From contig NZ_CAJNBK010000003.1 in the NCBI RefSeq assembly GCF_905220975.1, positions 62,001 to 126,000 of the forward strand: a stretch of DNA of 64,000 nucleotides, given 5' to 3'. The notes under the pieces are model-generated. The model saw only the letters and a list, made by a program, of their open reading frames with translations, was not told the origin of the DNA and made no database searches. How positions within the stretch are numbered: position 1 is the first letter of the stretch; every line of letters starts with the position of its first letter. Origin of the DNA: Paraburkholderia haematera. Its GTDB lineage: Bacteria > Pseudomonadota > Gammaproteobacteria > Burkholderiales > Burkholderiaceae. Made by a program: the position numbers and the translations under genes. Positions 9,401-16,231 of this stretch are shown piece by piece.

Positions 9401-9462
9401 ATTTGGCACGACCGTTCGTTCTGTGTCAACGGGGGGAATCGCTTGTTTGGACTGCAATGCAG
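9401..9462 (-). promoter_or_regulatory. Upstream module of porin 1, shared with the liv operon
   Basis: In porin direction: CTGCATTGCAG (9462-9452), TTGACA (9429-9424), 17 bases, CCAAAT (9406-9401), with an ACGANCGTTC element inside (9408-9417). TTGACA is a perfect -35 hexamer, the downstream hexamer is weak. The palindrome 20-25 bases before the -35 is where an activator would bind. Equivalent to 7972-8034. Confidence 0.55.
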
Positions 9463-9585
9463 GCCAGAATAGGGAAAACACCTGGCATTGCGGGCGCGCT
9501 TGATTTACGCCGTAAGGCCCGGTAATACAAGGGAATTGCTGGAATTATCCGGTTTGAATTACCGATCGGCCGCGCGATACTGGCA

Positions 9586-9600
9586 TTCTGCATTGCAGAA
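9586..9600. promoter_or_regulatory. Palindrome TTCTGCATTGCAGAA
   Basis: A perfect 7-bp-arm palindrome around a single T. The core CTGCATTGCAG is the same element that occurs in the liv and porin modules, and this copy lies 126 bases upstream of the porin one. It may be a second binding site for the same regulator. Function is inferred only from recurrence. Confidence 0.4.
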
Positions 9601-9615
9601 CTGTGAAGGGGTGGC

Positions 9616-10527
9616 TCAACGTGCGCCAAGCGTCTCTATCAGCATGTCGACGAATGCCTTGACCCGTGCCGTCATTTGCAACTGTTGCGGGTACACCGCG
9701 TAAATATCGGCACCCGGCGTGCGGTATTCCGGCAGTACGTGAATCAGGCGGCCGTCGGCGAGATACTCAGCGATATCCCATTCCGCCCGCATCAGAATGC
9801 CGTGGCCGTCCAGCGCCCACTTCACTGCGATCTCGCCGTCATTGGTGGTGAGGTTGCCGCGCACGCGAACTGTCTCGGTCTTTTCGGCCGAACCGCGTCC
9901 GCTGGTCAGACGCCATAGCCCGTAGCCATCGTCGCCCTGACGAATGCCGATGCAGTTATGTTGCGATAGCTCCGCTGGACTGCGTGGTGCGCGACGTTTG
10001 ACGAAATACGCGGGCGAAGCGCAAAGCAACCGGCGGTTGGACGCGACCCGTCGCGCAATCACCCGAGCATCCGGCGGTTCGCCGAAGCGCACGCACACGT
10101 CAAAGGCGTCGTCGCTGATCGGGGGAGGGTCGACGGAGAGTTGCAACTGCACGTCTACTTCGGCAAAGCGCCGCACAAACCGGGAAATCAGCGGCGCCAC
10201 GTGGCTACGACCAAAGCCGAGCGTCGCGTTCACGCGCAGCAGGCCTTTCGGTGCCGCTTGCGAGCCGCCGAGCAATTGGGCCAGGTCGTCCATTTCGCTC
10301 AGGATGCGCCTTGCGCGTGTCAGATAGAGCTCGCCCTCCGGCGTGAGGCTCATGCGTCGCGTTGTGCGATTGACAAGCGAGACGCTCGCACGCGATTCCA
10401 TTTGCGCCAGATGCTTGCTCACGGCCGCGGTACTCAACCCGAGTTCGCGCGCAGCCGCCGTCAGGCTGCCGCTGGCGGCGAGCGTGGAGAAGAAGGCGAG
10501 GTCGTCCGGCTGGATTGATGAGGTCAT
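9616..10527 (-). CDS. LysR-family regulator, divergent from tartrate/D-malate dehydrogenase
   Basis: A 303-residue LysR protein. The winged helix-turn-helix lies at residues 10-65 (LAFFSTLAASGSLTAAAREL, then STAAVSKHLAQME), followed by a substrate-binding domain. It resembles the DmlR/AaeR-type subgroup. It is transcribed away from the dehydrogenase gene, with four 12-bp repeats in the shared promoter region. By analogy with E. coli DmlR and dmlA it probably activates the dehydrogenase and transporter in response to the hydroxy-acid substrate. Confidence 0.88.
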   Translation of the reverse strand: MTSSIQPDDLAFFSTLAASGSLTAAARELGLSTAAVSKHLAQMESRASVSLVNRTTRRMSLTPEGELYLTRARRILSEMDDLAQLLGGSQAAPKGLLRVNATLGFGRSHVAPLISRFVRRFAEVDVQLQLSVDPPPISDDAFDVCVRFGEPPDARVIARRVASNRRLLCASPAYFVKRRAPRSPAELSQHNCIGIRQGDDGYGLWRLTSGRGSAEKTETVRVRGNLTTNDGEIAVKWALDGHGILMRAEWDIAEYLADGRLIHVLPEYRTPGADIYAVYPQQLQMTARVKAFVDMLIETLGAR

Positions 10528-10536
10528 GCTAAACGG

Positions 10537-10584
10537 GCCAATGAGTCAGCCAATGAGTGAGCCAATGAGCAGACTGATGAGTCA
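10537..10584 (+). repeat. Four tandem 12-bp repeats in the lysR-dehydrogenase promoter region
   Basis: Unit GCCAATGAGTCA repeated at 10537, 10549, 10561 and, degenerated, 10573. The last unit merges with a perfect palindrome ATGAGTCACTCAT (10577-10589). The array starts nine bases upstream of the LysR start codon and 90 bases before the dehydrogenase start. A role as regulator binding site is inferred. Confidence 0.7.
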
Positions 10585-10676
10585 CTCATTGTTAACTTCA
10601 GGTTAAGGATGCTTTGAGTCTAGCAGCGTTTTCGCGAGCGGTCTCCGTTCTAGGATGCAGCCATACGTTCAACATC

Positions 10677-11786
10677 ATGGAGACGCAAGTGAAGACCTAC
10701 CGCATCGCAACCATTCCCGGCGACGGCATCGGCAAGGAAGTCGTGCCCGCAGGCCAACGGGTGCTCGAAGCCATCGCGGCACGAAGCGACGCCTTCCAGT
10801 TCGAGTTCGAGAATTTCGATTGGGGTGGCGATTTCTACCGCCAGCACGGCGTGATGATGCCGGCCGACGGGCTGGATGCCATCCGCGGCAAAGACGCGAT
10901 TCTGTTCGGCTCGGCAGGCGACCCGCATATTCCCGATCACGTCACGCTCTGGGGGCTGCGCCTGAAGATCTGCCAGGGCTTCGACCAGTACGCGAACGTG
11001 CGCCCCACGCGCATTCTTCCCGGCATTGACGCCCCTTTAAAGCGCTGTGGGCCGGCGGATCTCGATTGGGTCATCGTTCGCGAGAACTCGGAGGGTGAGT
11101 ACTCCGGCGTGGGCGGACGCGCGCACCAGGGCCATCCGATCGAAGTGGCAACGGACGTTTCGATGATGACCCGCGCGGGTGTGGAGCGCATTCTTCGCTT
11201 CGCGTTCCGTCTCGCCCAGTCGCGGCCACGCAAGCTGCTGACGGTGATCACCAAGAGCAACGCGCAACGCCACGCCATGGTGATGTGGGACGAGATTGCG
11301 CTCGAAGTTTCGAGAGAGTTTCCCGACGTCAAATGGGACAAGGAACTCGTCGATGCCGCCACCGCGCGCATGGTCAATCGTCCCGCCACGCTCGACACGA
11401 TTGTCGCGACAAACCTCCACGCGGACATTCTCAGCGATCTGGCAGCGGCACTGGCCGGCAGCCTCGGCATCGCACCGACCGCGAATCTCGACCCCGAGCG
11501 CCGCTATCCCTCGATGTTCGAACCGATTCACGGCTCCGCTTTCGACATCATGGGCAAGGGTCTCGCCAATCCGGTCGGCACGTTCTGGTCGGTGGTGATG
11601 ATGCTCGAGCATCTTGGTGAGGCGGGCGCCGCGCAGCAATTGATGAACGCGATCGAACGCATCACGGCTGACCCGGCGCTGCACACCGGGGACCTTGGCG
11701 GCACGGCCACCACAGCGCAGGTAACCGACGCGGTCTGCACGATCCTCGCTGCGGCGGAACCGGCGGCGGAATTCAAGGCGGCCTGA
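10677..11786 (+). CDS. Tartrate dehydrogenase / D-malate dehydrogenase (decarboxylating)
   Basis: A 369-residue member of the isocitrate/isopropylmalate dehydrogenase superfamily, subgroup TtuC/DmlA. Visible features are IATIPGDGIGKEVVPAG at the N terminus, the substrate-loop region VRENSEGEYSGVGG, catalytic-region ITKSNAQRHAM and the metal-binding aspartates in NLHADILSDLAAAL. The enzyme oxidises D-malate or tartrate with NAD and Mn/Mg. The start at METQVKTYRIA (10677) is preferred over 10614 because homologues begin there. The next gene is an MFS anion transporter. Confidence 0.9.
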   Translation: METQVKTYRIATIPGDGIGKEVVPAGQRVLEAIAARSDAFQFEFENFDWGGDFYRQHGVMMPADGLDAIRGKDAILFGSAGDPHIPDHVTLWGLRLKICQGFDQYANVRPTRILPGIDAPLKRCGPADLDWVIVRENSEGEYSGVGGRAHQGHPIEVATDVSMMTRAGVERILRFAFRLAQSRPRKLLTVITKSNAQRHAMVMWDEIALEVSREFPDVKWDKELVDAATARMVNRPATLDTIVATNLHADILSDLAAALAGSLGIAPTANLDPERRYPSMFEPIHGSAFDIMGKGLANPVGTFWSVVMMLEHLGEAGAAQQLMNAIERITADPALHTGDLGGTATTAQVTDAVCTILAAAEPAAEFKAA

Positions 11787-11799
11787 ACTCGCGACGCGT

Positions 11800-11824
11800 A
11801 ATACGTAATAGGCAATACGTAATA
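11800..11824. repeat. Two direct copies of AATACGTAATA
   Basis: Copies at 11800-11810 and 11814-11824, 14 bases apart, in the gap between the dehydrogenase and the MFS gene. AT-rich against the local background. No function can be assigned. Confidence 0.5.
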
Positions 11825-11897
11825 CGCAACGCGCATTAGACAAAAACAAAGCGCCCGGACGAACACGTCACGGGCGATTGAAAGAATGGAGACTCGC

Positions 11898-13193
11898 ATG
11901 GCCAATGAATTGCAAGCCCGCGTGGTTCGCAAGCTGACGTGGCGCATTTTGCCCTTCGTCATGCTGCTTTACTTTGTCAGCTTTCTTGATCGTGTGAACG
12001 TCGGCTTTGCCGCGCTTACGATGAACAAGGACCTCGGACTTTCGCCGACCATGTTCGGGCTAGGCGGCGGCATCTTCTTTCTCGGGTACTTTCTGTGCGA
12101 GGTGCCCTCGAACCTCATCCTGAACAAGGTCGGCGCGCGTATCTGGATTGCACGCGTCATGGTGACATGGGGGCTGGTGTCGGCGGCGTCCGCGTTTGTG
12201 GTTGGGCCGAACTCGTTCTATGTGCTGCGCTTTTTGCTCGGGGTGGCCGAAGCCGGTTTCTTTCCCGGCATCATTCTCTATCTCAGCCAGTGGTTTCCCG
12301 CGCGGCAGCGTGCAGTCGCAGCGGCGGCGTTCATGGCAGCCGCACCTTTGTCGACGGCAATCGGATCGCCCATTTCAGGCGCCATCATGCAGATGCCGGC
12401 TCTGCTCGGATTGAAAGACTGGCAATGGCTGTTCATCATCGAAGCGATTCCGGCTGTCGTGCTCGGCTTCGTGGTTTTGAAAGCGCTCACCGATTCGCCA
12501 GAAAAGGCGGCATGGCTTGCGGCGGATGAAAAATCATGGCTCATTGCGACGTTGCGCGAAGAACGGGCGGGACGCGAATCGCAGGCAGGCCATGCGGCAG
12601 GTGCACTCGCCGCGCTGCGCGATCCGCGCGTGTGGATCATGTCGATGATTTACTTCGGCACGTCTGCGGGCCTTTATACGCTCGGGCTCTGGGCACCGTT
12701 GATCATTCGTCAGTTCGGTTTTAGCACGCTCGGCACGGGCGCATTGAATGCGATTCCCAGCGTGCTGGCTGTGATCGGCATGGTGATGTGGGCCCGTCAT
12801 TCGGATCGCACTGGCGAGCGCACGTGGCATGTGGTGATTCCGTGCGTGGCAGCGGGCGTTGGGCTCGCATGGGCCGGCTTTGCGGATACCATCGTGGCGG
12901 TGGTGCTCGCGCTGATCCTCGTGAACGTAGGCATTAGCGCGGCCAAGGCGCCGCTGTGGGCCATGCCGAGCACCTTCCTCTCGGGCGCCGGTGCGGCGGC
13001 GGGTATCGCCATGATCAACTCGATCGGCAATCTCGGCGGTTTCGTTGGCCCGTTTGCAATCGGCTGGCTAAAGAGTGTGACTGGGGGGTATGCGGCCGGA
13101 CTCTATGTGGTGGCGGCGAGTCTTGCGGTATCCGCCGCGCTCGCGTTGGCTGTCGGCCGGCGAGGATATCGGGCAGCACCGGCGCCGCAATGA
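11898..13193 (+). CDS. MFS transporter, anion:cation symporter (ACS) type, probably for tartrate/malate
   Basis: A 431-residue, 12-helix major facilitator protein. The N terminus KLTWRILPFVMLLYFVSFLD RVNVGFA region is the hallmark of the ACS subfamily (phthalate, tartrate, hexuronate and related transporters). The start MANELQ at 11898 is favoured over 11886 since GGAGACTCGC precedes it at good spacing. Location 111 bases after the dehydrogenase gene suggests it imports that enzyme's substrate. Substrate identity is inferred from context. Confidence 0.88.
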   Translation: MANELQARVVRKLTWRILPFVMLLYFVSFLDRVNVGFAALTMNKDLGLSPTMFGLGGGIFFLGYFLCEVPSNLILNKVGARIWIARVMVTWGLVSAASAFVVGPNSFYVLRFLLGVAEAGFFPGIILYLSQWFPARQRAVAAAAFMAAAPLSTAIGSPISGAIMQMPALLGLKDWQWLFIIEAIPAVVLGFVVLKALTDSPEKAAWLAADEKSWLIATLREERAGRESQAGHAAGALAALRDPRVWIMSMIYFGTSAGLYTLGLWAPLIIRQFGFSTLGTGALNAIPSVLAVIGMVMWARHSDRTGERTWHVVIPCVAAGVGLAWAGFADTIVAVVLALILVNVGISAAKAPLWAMPSTFLSGAGAAAGIAMINSIGNLGGFVGPFAIGWLKSVTGGYAAGLYVVAASLAVSAALALAVGRRGYRAAPAPQ

Positions 13194-13267
13194 TCTCGCT
13201 CGTTGTCTGATTGACCCTTCTGATCGGCTTCGCGATCGACGATGCGCCTCGCTCCCGCGCCGCCTTT

Positions 13268-13297
13268 TGTCCGCTGACTTGCTGTGTGTAGCGGACA
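13268..13297. terminator. Hairpin between convergent genes, possible terminator
   Basis: An 8-bp perfect stem, TGTCCGCT (13268-13275) with AGCGGACA (13290-13297), lies between the MFS gene and the convergent small exported protein gene. There is no T tract on the outgoing side, so intrinsic termination is uncertain. Confidence 0.35.
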
Positions 13298-13336
13298 GCA
13301 CGGAAGTGCGGAAGTGCGAGGCGTTATCGCGCGTAT

Positions 13337-13618
13337 TCAATGCTTGAACAAGCCCGAGTTCTTGCCCGCGAAATGCATCGTTGAAGATTGCGAAAAGCTT
13401 GTCGCAGGCGCGCCGTAACCTGAGCTGTCGCCGTTACTCGACACCTTGTGCGAAGGCTGCTGATATTGCGTACCCGGTTGATTGTTCTGCGTGTCGTGCA
13501 TCGAGACCGCGGGTGCCGGCGTTGTGTCGTTCATCGGTGTGTTCGTTTGCTGGGCAAACGACAGCGTCGGGATGGCGACGATCGACGCAATAAGCATGAT
13601 GTGTTTGAGTGCTTTCAT
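13337..13618 (-). CDS. Small exported protein of unknown function
   Basis: A 93-residue protein with a clear signal peptide (MKALKHIMLIASIVAIPTLSFA, cleavage before QQ at residue 23). The mature part is short, hydrophilic, and rich in Thr, Ser, Gln, Asn and Pro, with no Cys, ending KNSGLFKH. The start at 13618 is supported by TTGGAGA upstream and the signal peptide. I do not recognise a named family, though small exported proteins of this kind are common in Burkholderiaceae. A PmrA/QseB-like box lies 76 bases upstream (13694-13710). Confidence 0.75.
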   Translation of the reverse strand: MKALKHIMLIASIVAIPTLSFAQQTNTPMNDTTPAPAVSMHDTQNNQPGTQYQQPSHKVSSNGDSSGYGAPATSFSQSSTMHFAGKNSGLFKH

Positions 13619-13947
13619 GATGGTTCTCCAATAGAGTGACGGTGCCGCGCCGACCATTCGGGTCGGTGCGTACTCACAGAATAAGAAGTTTTCCTTAACT
13701 TCTCCTTAGGGGCGCTCAAACAGATTTATTCCGTATTTCGAAGCACTGAAAATAGAAAGCAACGGTGCCAGGCACAGGTGCCCGATAAGCCCACGTCTAA
13801 GCATGTCTTAAGGAAAATTGTGCTGAACCGGATGGGGATGAGAACCGTTGGCGTTCTCGCTAACAACGCGCTTTAGGGGCTTTATGATTTTCGTTCCTGA
13901 ATCGATTACGCTTCGTTATTAGTGATCCGATATGCAGGTACGTCACC
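13619..13947. other. 329-base intergenic region with divergent regulatory signals
   Basis: No gene is supported. Besides the box at 13694-13710, it holds TTTTCCTTAA (13689-13698) and its inverse TTAAGGAAAA (13808-13817), 110 bases apart, and an inverted repeat AGAAGTT/AACTTCT at 13684-13703. These may serve the small exported gene on the left and the ferritin-VIT1 gene on the right. Confidence 0.5.
13694..13710. promoter_or_regulatory. PmrA/QseB-like two-component response box
   Basis: CTTAAC, five bases, CTTAGG: two half-sites with an 11-bp period, close to the enterobacterial PmrA box (YTTAAK-N5-YTTAAK). It lies 76 bases upstream of the small exported protein start. A similar box precedes the other small exported protein (15595-15611). 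Confidence 0.45.
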
Positions 13948-15078
13948 ATGGCATCCAGACACGAAGTCAAGCGATACCGGGCCAATCTCTCCGATGAGCT
14001 CCATAGCGCCGCGCTCTATGAAACGCTCGCGAAAACCGAGAAGGACGACACGCGCAAGCAGGTCTACAGCGATCTCGCGAAGTCGGAGCGCGATCATGCG
14101 CAGGTGTGGGCCGATAAGCTGAGAGCTAACGGCATCGAGCCGAAGGGCGCCGGCCAGGCCGTCAAAACGCGGCTGATGAAAGCACTAGTACACCTGTTCG
14201 GCGCGGGTTTTGTGCTGCCCACGCTCGCTGCGGCCGAATACGCCGACCGTAACAAATATCACGGGCAGCCGGACGCGGGCCGCATGTCGGCCGACGAGCA
14301 TCACCACGCGGCGGTGGTCCAGACCCTGGCTCACGGCGGTGGCAACCCTGACCAGGCGCCAGGGGCGCGCATTGCCGCGGCGGAATCGTGGCACAAGGGT
14401 GTTTCGTCGGGTAACGATCTGCGCGCGGCCGTCCTCGGTGCGAACGACGGCCTCGTGTCGAACTTCTGCCTGATCATGGGCGTGGCCGGTGCGGGAACCG
14501 GCAACAAGGCGATCCTGCTCACGGGGCTCGCCGGCCTGATCGCCGGTGCGTGTTCGATGGCATTGGGTGAATGGCTGTCGGTGACCAATGCGCGCGAGCT
14601 GGCCAGCACCCAGATTGCGAAAGAAGCGGAAGAACTGGAAATGTCGCCAGAAGCGGAGGAGCACGAGCTGGCGTTGATCTATCGCGCCAAGGGGCTCGAC
14701 GCGGTCGAAGCCAAACGGGTGGCATCGCAGATGATGCGTGACAAGGACAAGGCGCTCGATACGCTGACGCGTGAGGAACTCGGGCTCGACCCCGCCGAGT
14801 TGGGCGGCAATCCGTGGTCCGCTGCGGGTGTCTCTTTTTGCCTGTTCTCGCTTGGCGCGATTTTTCCGGTTATGCCGTTCCTGTGGACGCACGGGCTGAA
14901 CGCGATCGTGCAATGCATCGTACTTAGCACGCTTGCGCTCGCGTCGATTGGCGTCTTTACCTCGCTATTCAACGGACGCGGCGCGGGGTTCTCCGCCATG
15001 CGGCAGGTGGTGATCGGTCTCGTTGCCGCGGGGTTTACGTTCGGAATCGGCAAGCTACTGGGCGTGTCGATCTCGTGA
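13948..15078 (+). CDS. Ferritin-like/VIT1 fusion membrane protein (MbfA type)
   Basis: A 376-residue protein with two domains. Residues about 1-145 are a rubrerythrin/ferritin-like helical domain with Glu and ExxH-type residues (ELHSAALYETLAK and DLAKSERDHAQVW). Residues about 150-376 are a VIT1/CCC1 transporter domain with ANDGLVSNFCLIMGVAGAG, GEWLSVTNAREL and several transmembrane helices. In rhizobia and Agrobacterium such MbfA proteins export iron and help peroxide resistance; the same role is inferred here. The ATG at 13948 has only a weak ribosome binding site (GCAGGT). Confidence 0.88.
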   Translation: MASRHEVKRYRANLSDELHSAALYETLAKTEKDDTRKQVYSDLAKSERDHAQVWADKLRANGIEPKGAGQAVKTRLMKALVHLFGAGFVLPTLAAAEYADRNKYHGQPDAGRMSADEHHHAAVVQTLAHGGGNPDQAPGARIAAAESWHKGVSSGNDLRAAVLGANDGLVSNFCLIMGVAGAGTGNKAILLTGLAGLIAGACSMALGEWLSVTNARELASTQIAKEAEELEMSPEAEEHELALIYRAKGLDAVEAKRVASQMMRDKDKALDTLTREELGLDPAELGGNPWSAAGVSFCLFSLGAIFPVMPFLWTHGLNAIVQCIVLSTLALASIGVFTSLFNGRGAGFSAMRQVVIGLVAAGFTFGIGKLLGVSIS

Positions 15079-15085
15079 CAGGGAT

Positions 15086-15113
15086 CGTGGCGTCGTCCGG
15101 TACCGGCGCCACG
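15086..15113. terminator. Hairpin between convergent genes
   Basis: CGTGGCG (15086-15092) pairs with CGCCACG (15107-15113). The loop itself contains the palindrome CCGGTACCGG, so a longer structure is possible. A short TTT follows. It sits eight bases after the MbfA-type stop codon. Confidence 0.4.
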
Positions 15114-15144
15114 TTTGCCTCACGATGCCGCAACTTCGATTGCC

Positions 15145-15471
15145 TTAGTCCTCATCCCAACCATGACGCTCGCGCCATTCGCGCTGGTGCTCTTCGTGCT
15201 CGTGGTGGCGCCACTGCCGTTCACGCCATTCCTGCCGCTCGTGCCATTCACGGGCGCGCCAGTCGTCGCCATCGCCGTAACCGTAGCCATATCCCACGAC
15301 CGGTGGCTGCGCGTAGACGACCGGCGGAGGCTCGATGTAGGCCGGCTGGGCAGGCACGAAAACCGGCCCGGGAATGCCAATGCCGATGCCCACGTCGACG
15401 TGGGCGGAAGCGAGCGTGGAGGCTACCAGTGTCGCGCCGCCGAGAATCACTGATAATAGGTTCTTGCGCAT
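15145..15471 (-). CDS. Small exported protein, Pro/Tyr-rich then Arg/His/Glu/Trp-rich
   Basis: A 108-residue protein with a signal peptide (cleavage after ASA at residue 23). The mature part has a Gly/Ile/Pro stretch (VDVGIGIGIPGPVFVP), a Pro/Tyr segment, and a highly charged tail built of repeated W-R-E-R-x and H-E-R-Q units. Such repeats could bind metal or polyanions, but no function is known to me. A PmrA/QseB-like box lies 124 bases upstream (15595-15611). The start is set by the signal peptide; the ribosome binding site is poor. Confidence 0.75.
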   Translation of the reverse strand: MRKNLLSVILGGATLVASTLASAHVDVGIGIGIPGPVFVPAQPAYIEPPPVVYAQPPVVGYGYGYGDGDDWRAREWHERQEWRERQWRHHEHEEHQREWRERHGWDED

Positions 15472-15594
15472 GTTTTCTTTTCGCCTGACAGTTGCGGGCG
15501 ATGACAGTGAAGATGGTGCGCAGTGTAGGCAGGGCCGCGATTTGCAGGTGCAAGAAGGATGCGAGATTGGTAACACGGAGTAACGGGGGGCAGC

Positions 15595-15611
15595 CTTAAG
15601 GTTCCCCTAAT
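15595..15611. promoter_or_regulatory. PmrA/QseB-like two-component response box
   Basis: CTTAAG, five bases, CCTAAT, with the 11-bp period of PmrA-type boxes. It lies upstream of the Pro/Tyr-rich exported protein on the minus strand. Together with 13694-13710 it suggests both small exported proteins answer to one response regulator. Confidence 0.45.
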
Positions 15612-15763
15612 GATTCCCGTGCACCATGAACCGGCTAGACCTCCGGTTTTCTTTGCGTTGCGTGCAACCAGCGACGCTGTTTTCGGCTCGAACCGGCAAT
15701 CAATAGCCAGGTCGCGCCGTTTCAAATTTTGCCGACGGGCATCCACGATGGAACGGGGGAGCA

Positions 15764-15889
15764 ATGGGTTTTTCTGCTGAAGTTTGGTCGCTTGCGCGCT
15801 TGTGGTGCATGTCTCCGGTTCTGGCCGGCATTGCAATCTGGTATTTCTCGCGGGCCGACCGTCTGTTGCAGGTTGTTCGCGCGCGATAG
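15764..15889 (+). CDS. Candidate 41-residue membrane protein upstream of the proV operon
   Basis: A short frame beginning MGFSAEVWSLARLWCMSP and ending with one hydrophobic segment (VLAGIAIWYF) and a basic tail, RADRLLQVVRAR. A purine-rich GGGGGAG is just upstream of the ATG. Immediately after the stop lies the inverted repeat CGCGCGATAGCGCGCG. The hydrophobic-then-basic layout is that of small single-pass membrane proteins. It is 342 bases upstream of proV in the same direction. I do not recognise a family; it may be a chance ORF. Confidence 0.35.
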   Translation: MGFSAEVWSLARLWCMSPVLAGIAIWYFSRADRLLQVVRAR

Positions 15890-16231
15890 CGCGCGTCGGC
15901 CAGCGGAGCCATCGCGCGGCTCCGTCACGACGGCCGCTGGGCAACGGTGCGCTTGCTGCACCGCCGCAAGTTCGATCGCTGCTTCCCCACACAGCCGTTT
16001 TTTCCGCCAGATCCCCCAAACTTGCTCTGGCGCGACACGCCAGGCCGACCACCCCAACACCCCGCAAACCCTTATCCAACAGGGCTTTAGCCGCCGCCTC
16101 CCGAGATCCGCGCGGCGGTGGTGTCGCATTTCCACATGTGGTTGTCGCAAATAGTCGGCTAGGCGTACTTTTTTCTGGCAACTATGTATGCACAGCGCGG
16201 ACGGACGTCCGCCACGCGAGGAGAGCATTCA
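15890..16231. other. Leader region of the proV operon
   Basis: 342 bases without a supported gene. Longer frames here (for example 15784-16284 plus) lack a ribosome binding site and have no recognisable protein features. The region contains the direct repeat module at 16122-16157 and an AT-rich stretch (ACTTTTTTCTGGCAACTATG) that may contain the promoter. Confidence 0.55.
16122..16157 (+). promoter_or_regulatory. 21-bp-period direct repeat, AraC-type operator candidate, upstream of proV
   Basis: TGTCGCA at 16122-16128 and again at 16143-16149 (period 21, two helical turns), then GTCG at 16154-16157. Between the repeats lies the palindrome CCACATGTGG. The same arrangement, (T/G)GTCGC, TGTCGCA, four bases, GTCG, occurs upstream of the second porin (55349-55384). 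AraC-family activators bind such direct repeats. The regulator is not known, but GlxA/AraC-type proteins are encoded nearby. Confidence 0.5.

Larger units (their letters stand above)
9131..9615. other. 485-base non-coding stretch upstream of porin 1
   Basis: No gene with a supported start was seen. It holds the porin regulatory module (9401-9462) and a further palindrome, TTCTGCATTGCAGAA at 9586-9600, just after the LysR stop codon. The leader between the module and the porin start is about 270 bases and otherwise featureless to the eye. Confidence 0.6.

Noticed and set aside
15447..16181. 244-codon minus frame upstream of the Pro/Tyr-rich exported protein
   Set aside because: It is the upstream extension of an overlapping frame with no start signals, no hydrophobic core and a Arg/Pro/Ser/Ala-rich composition.
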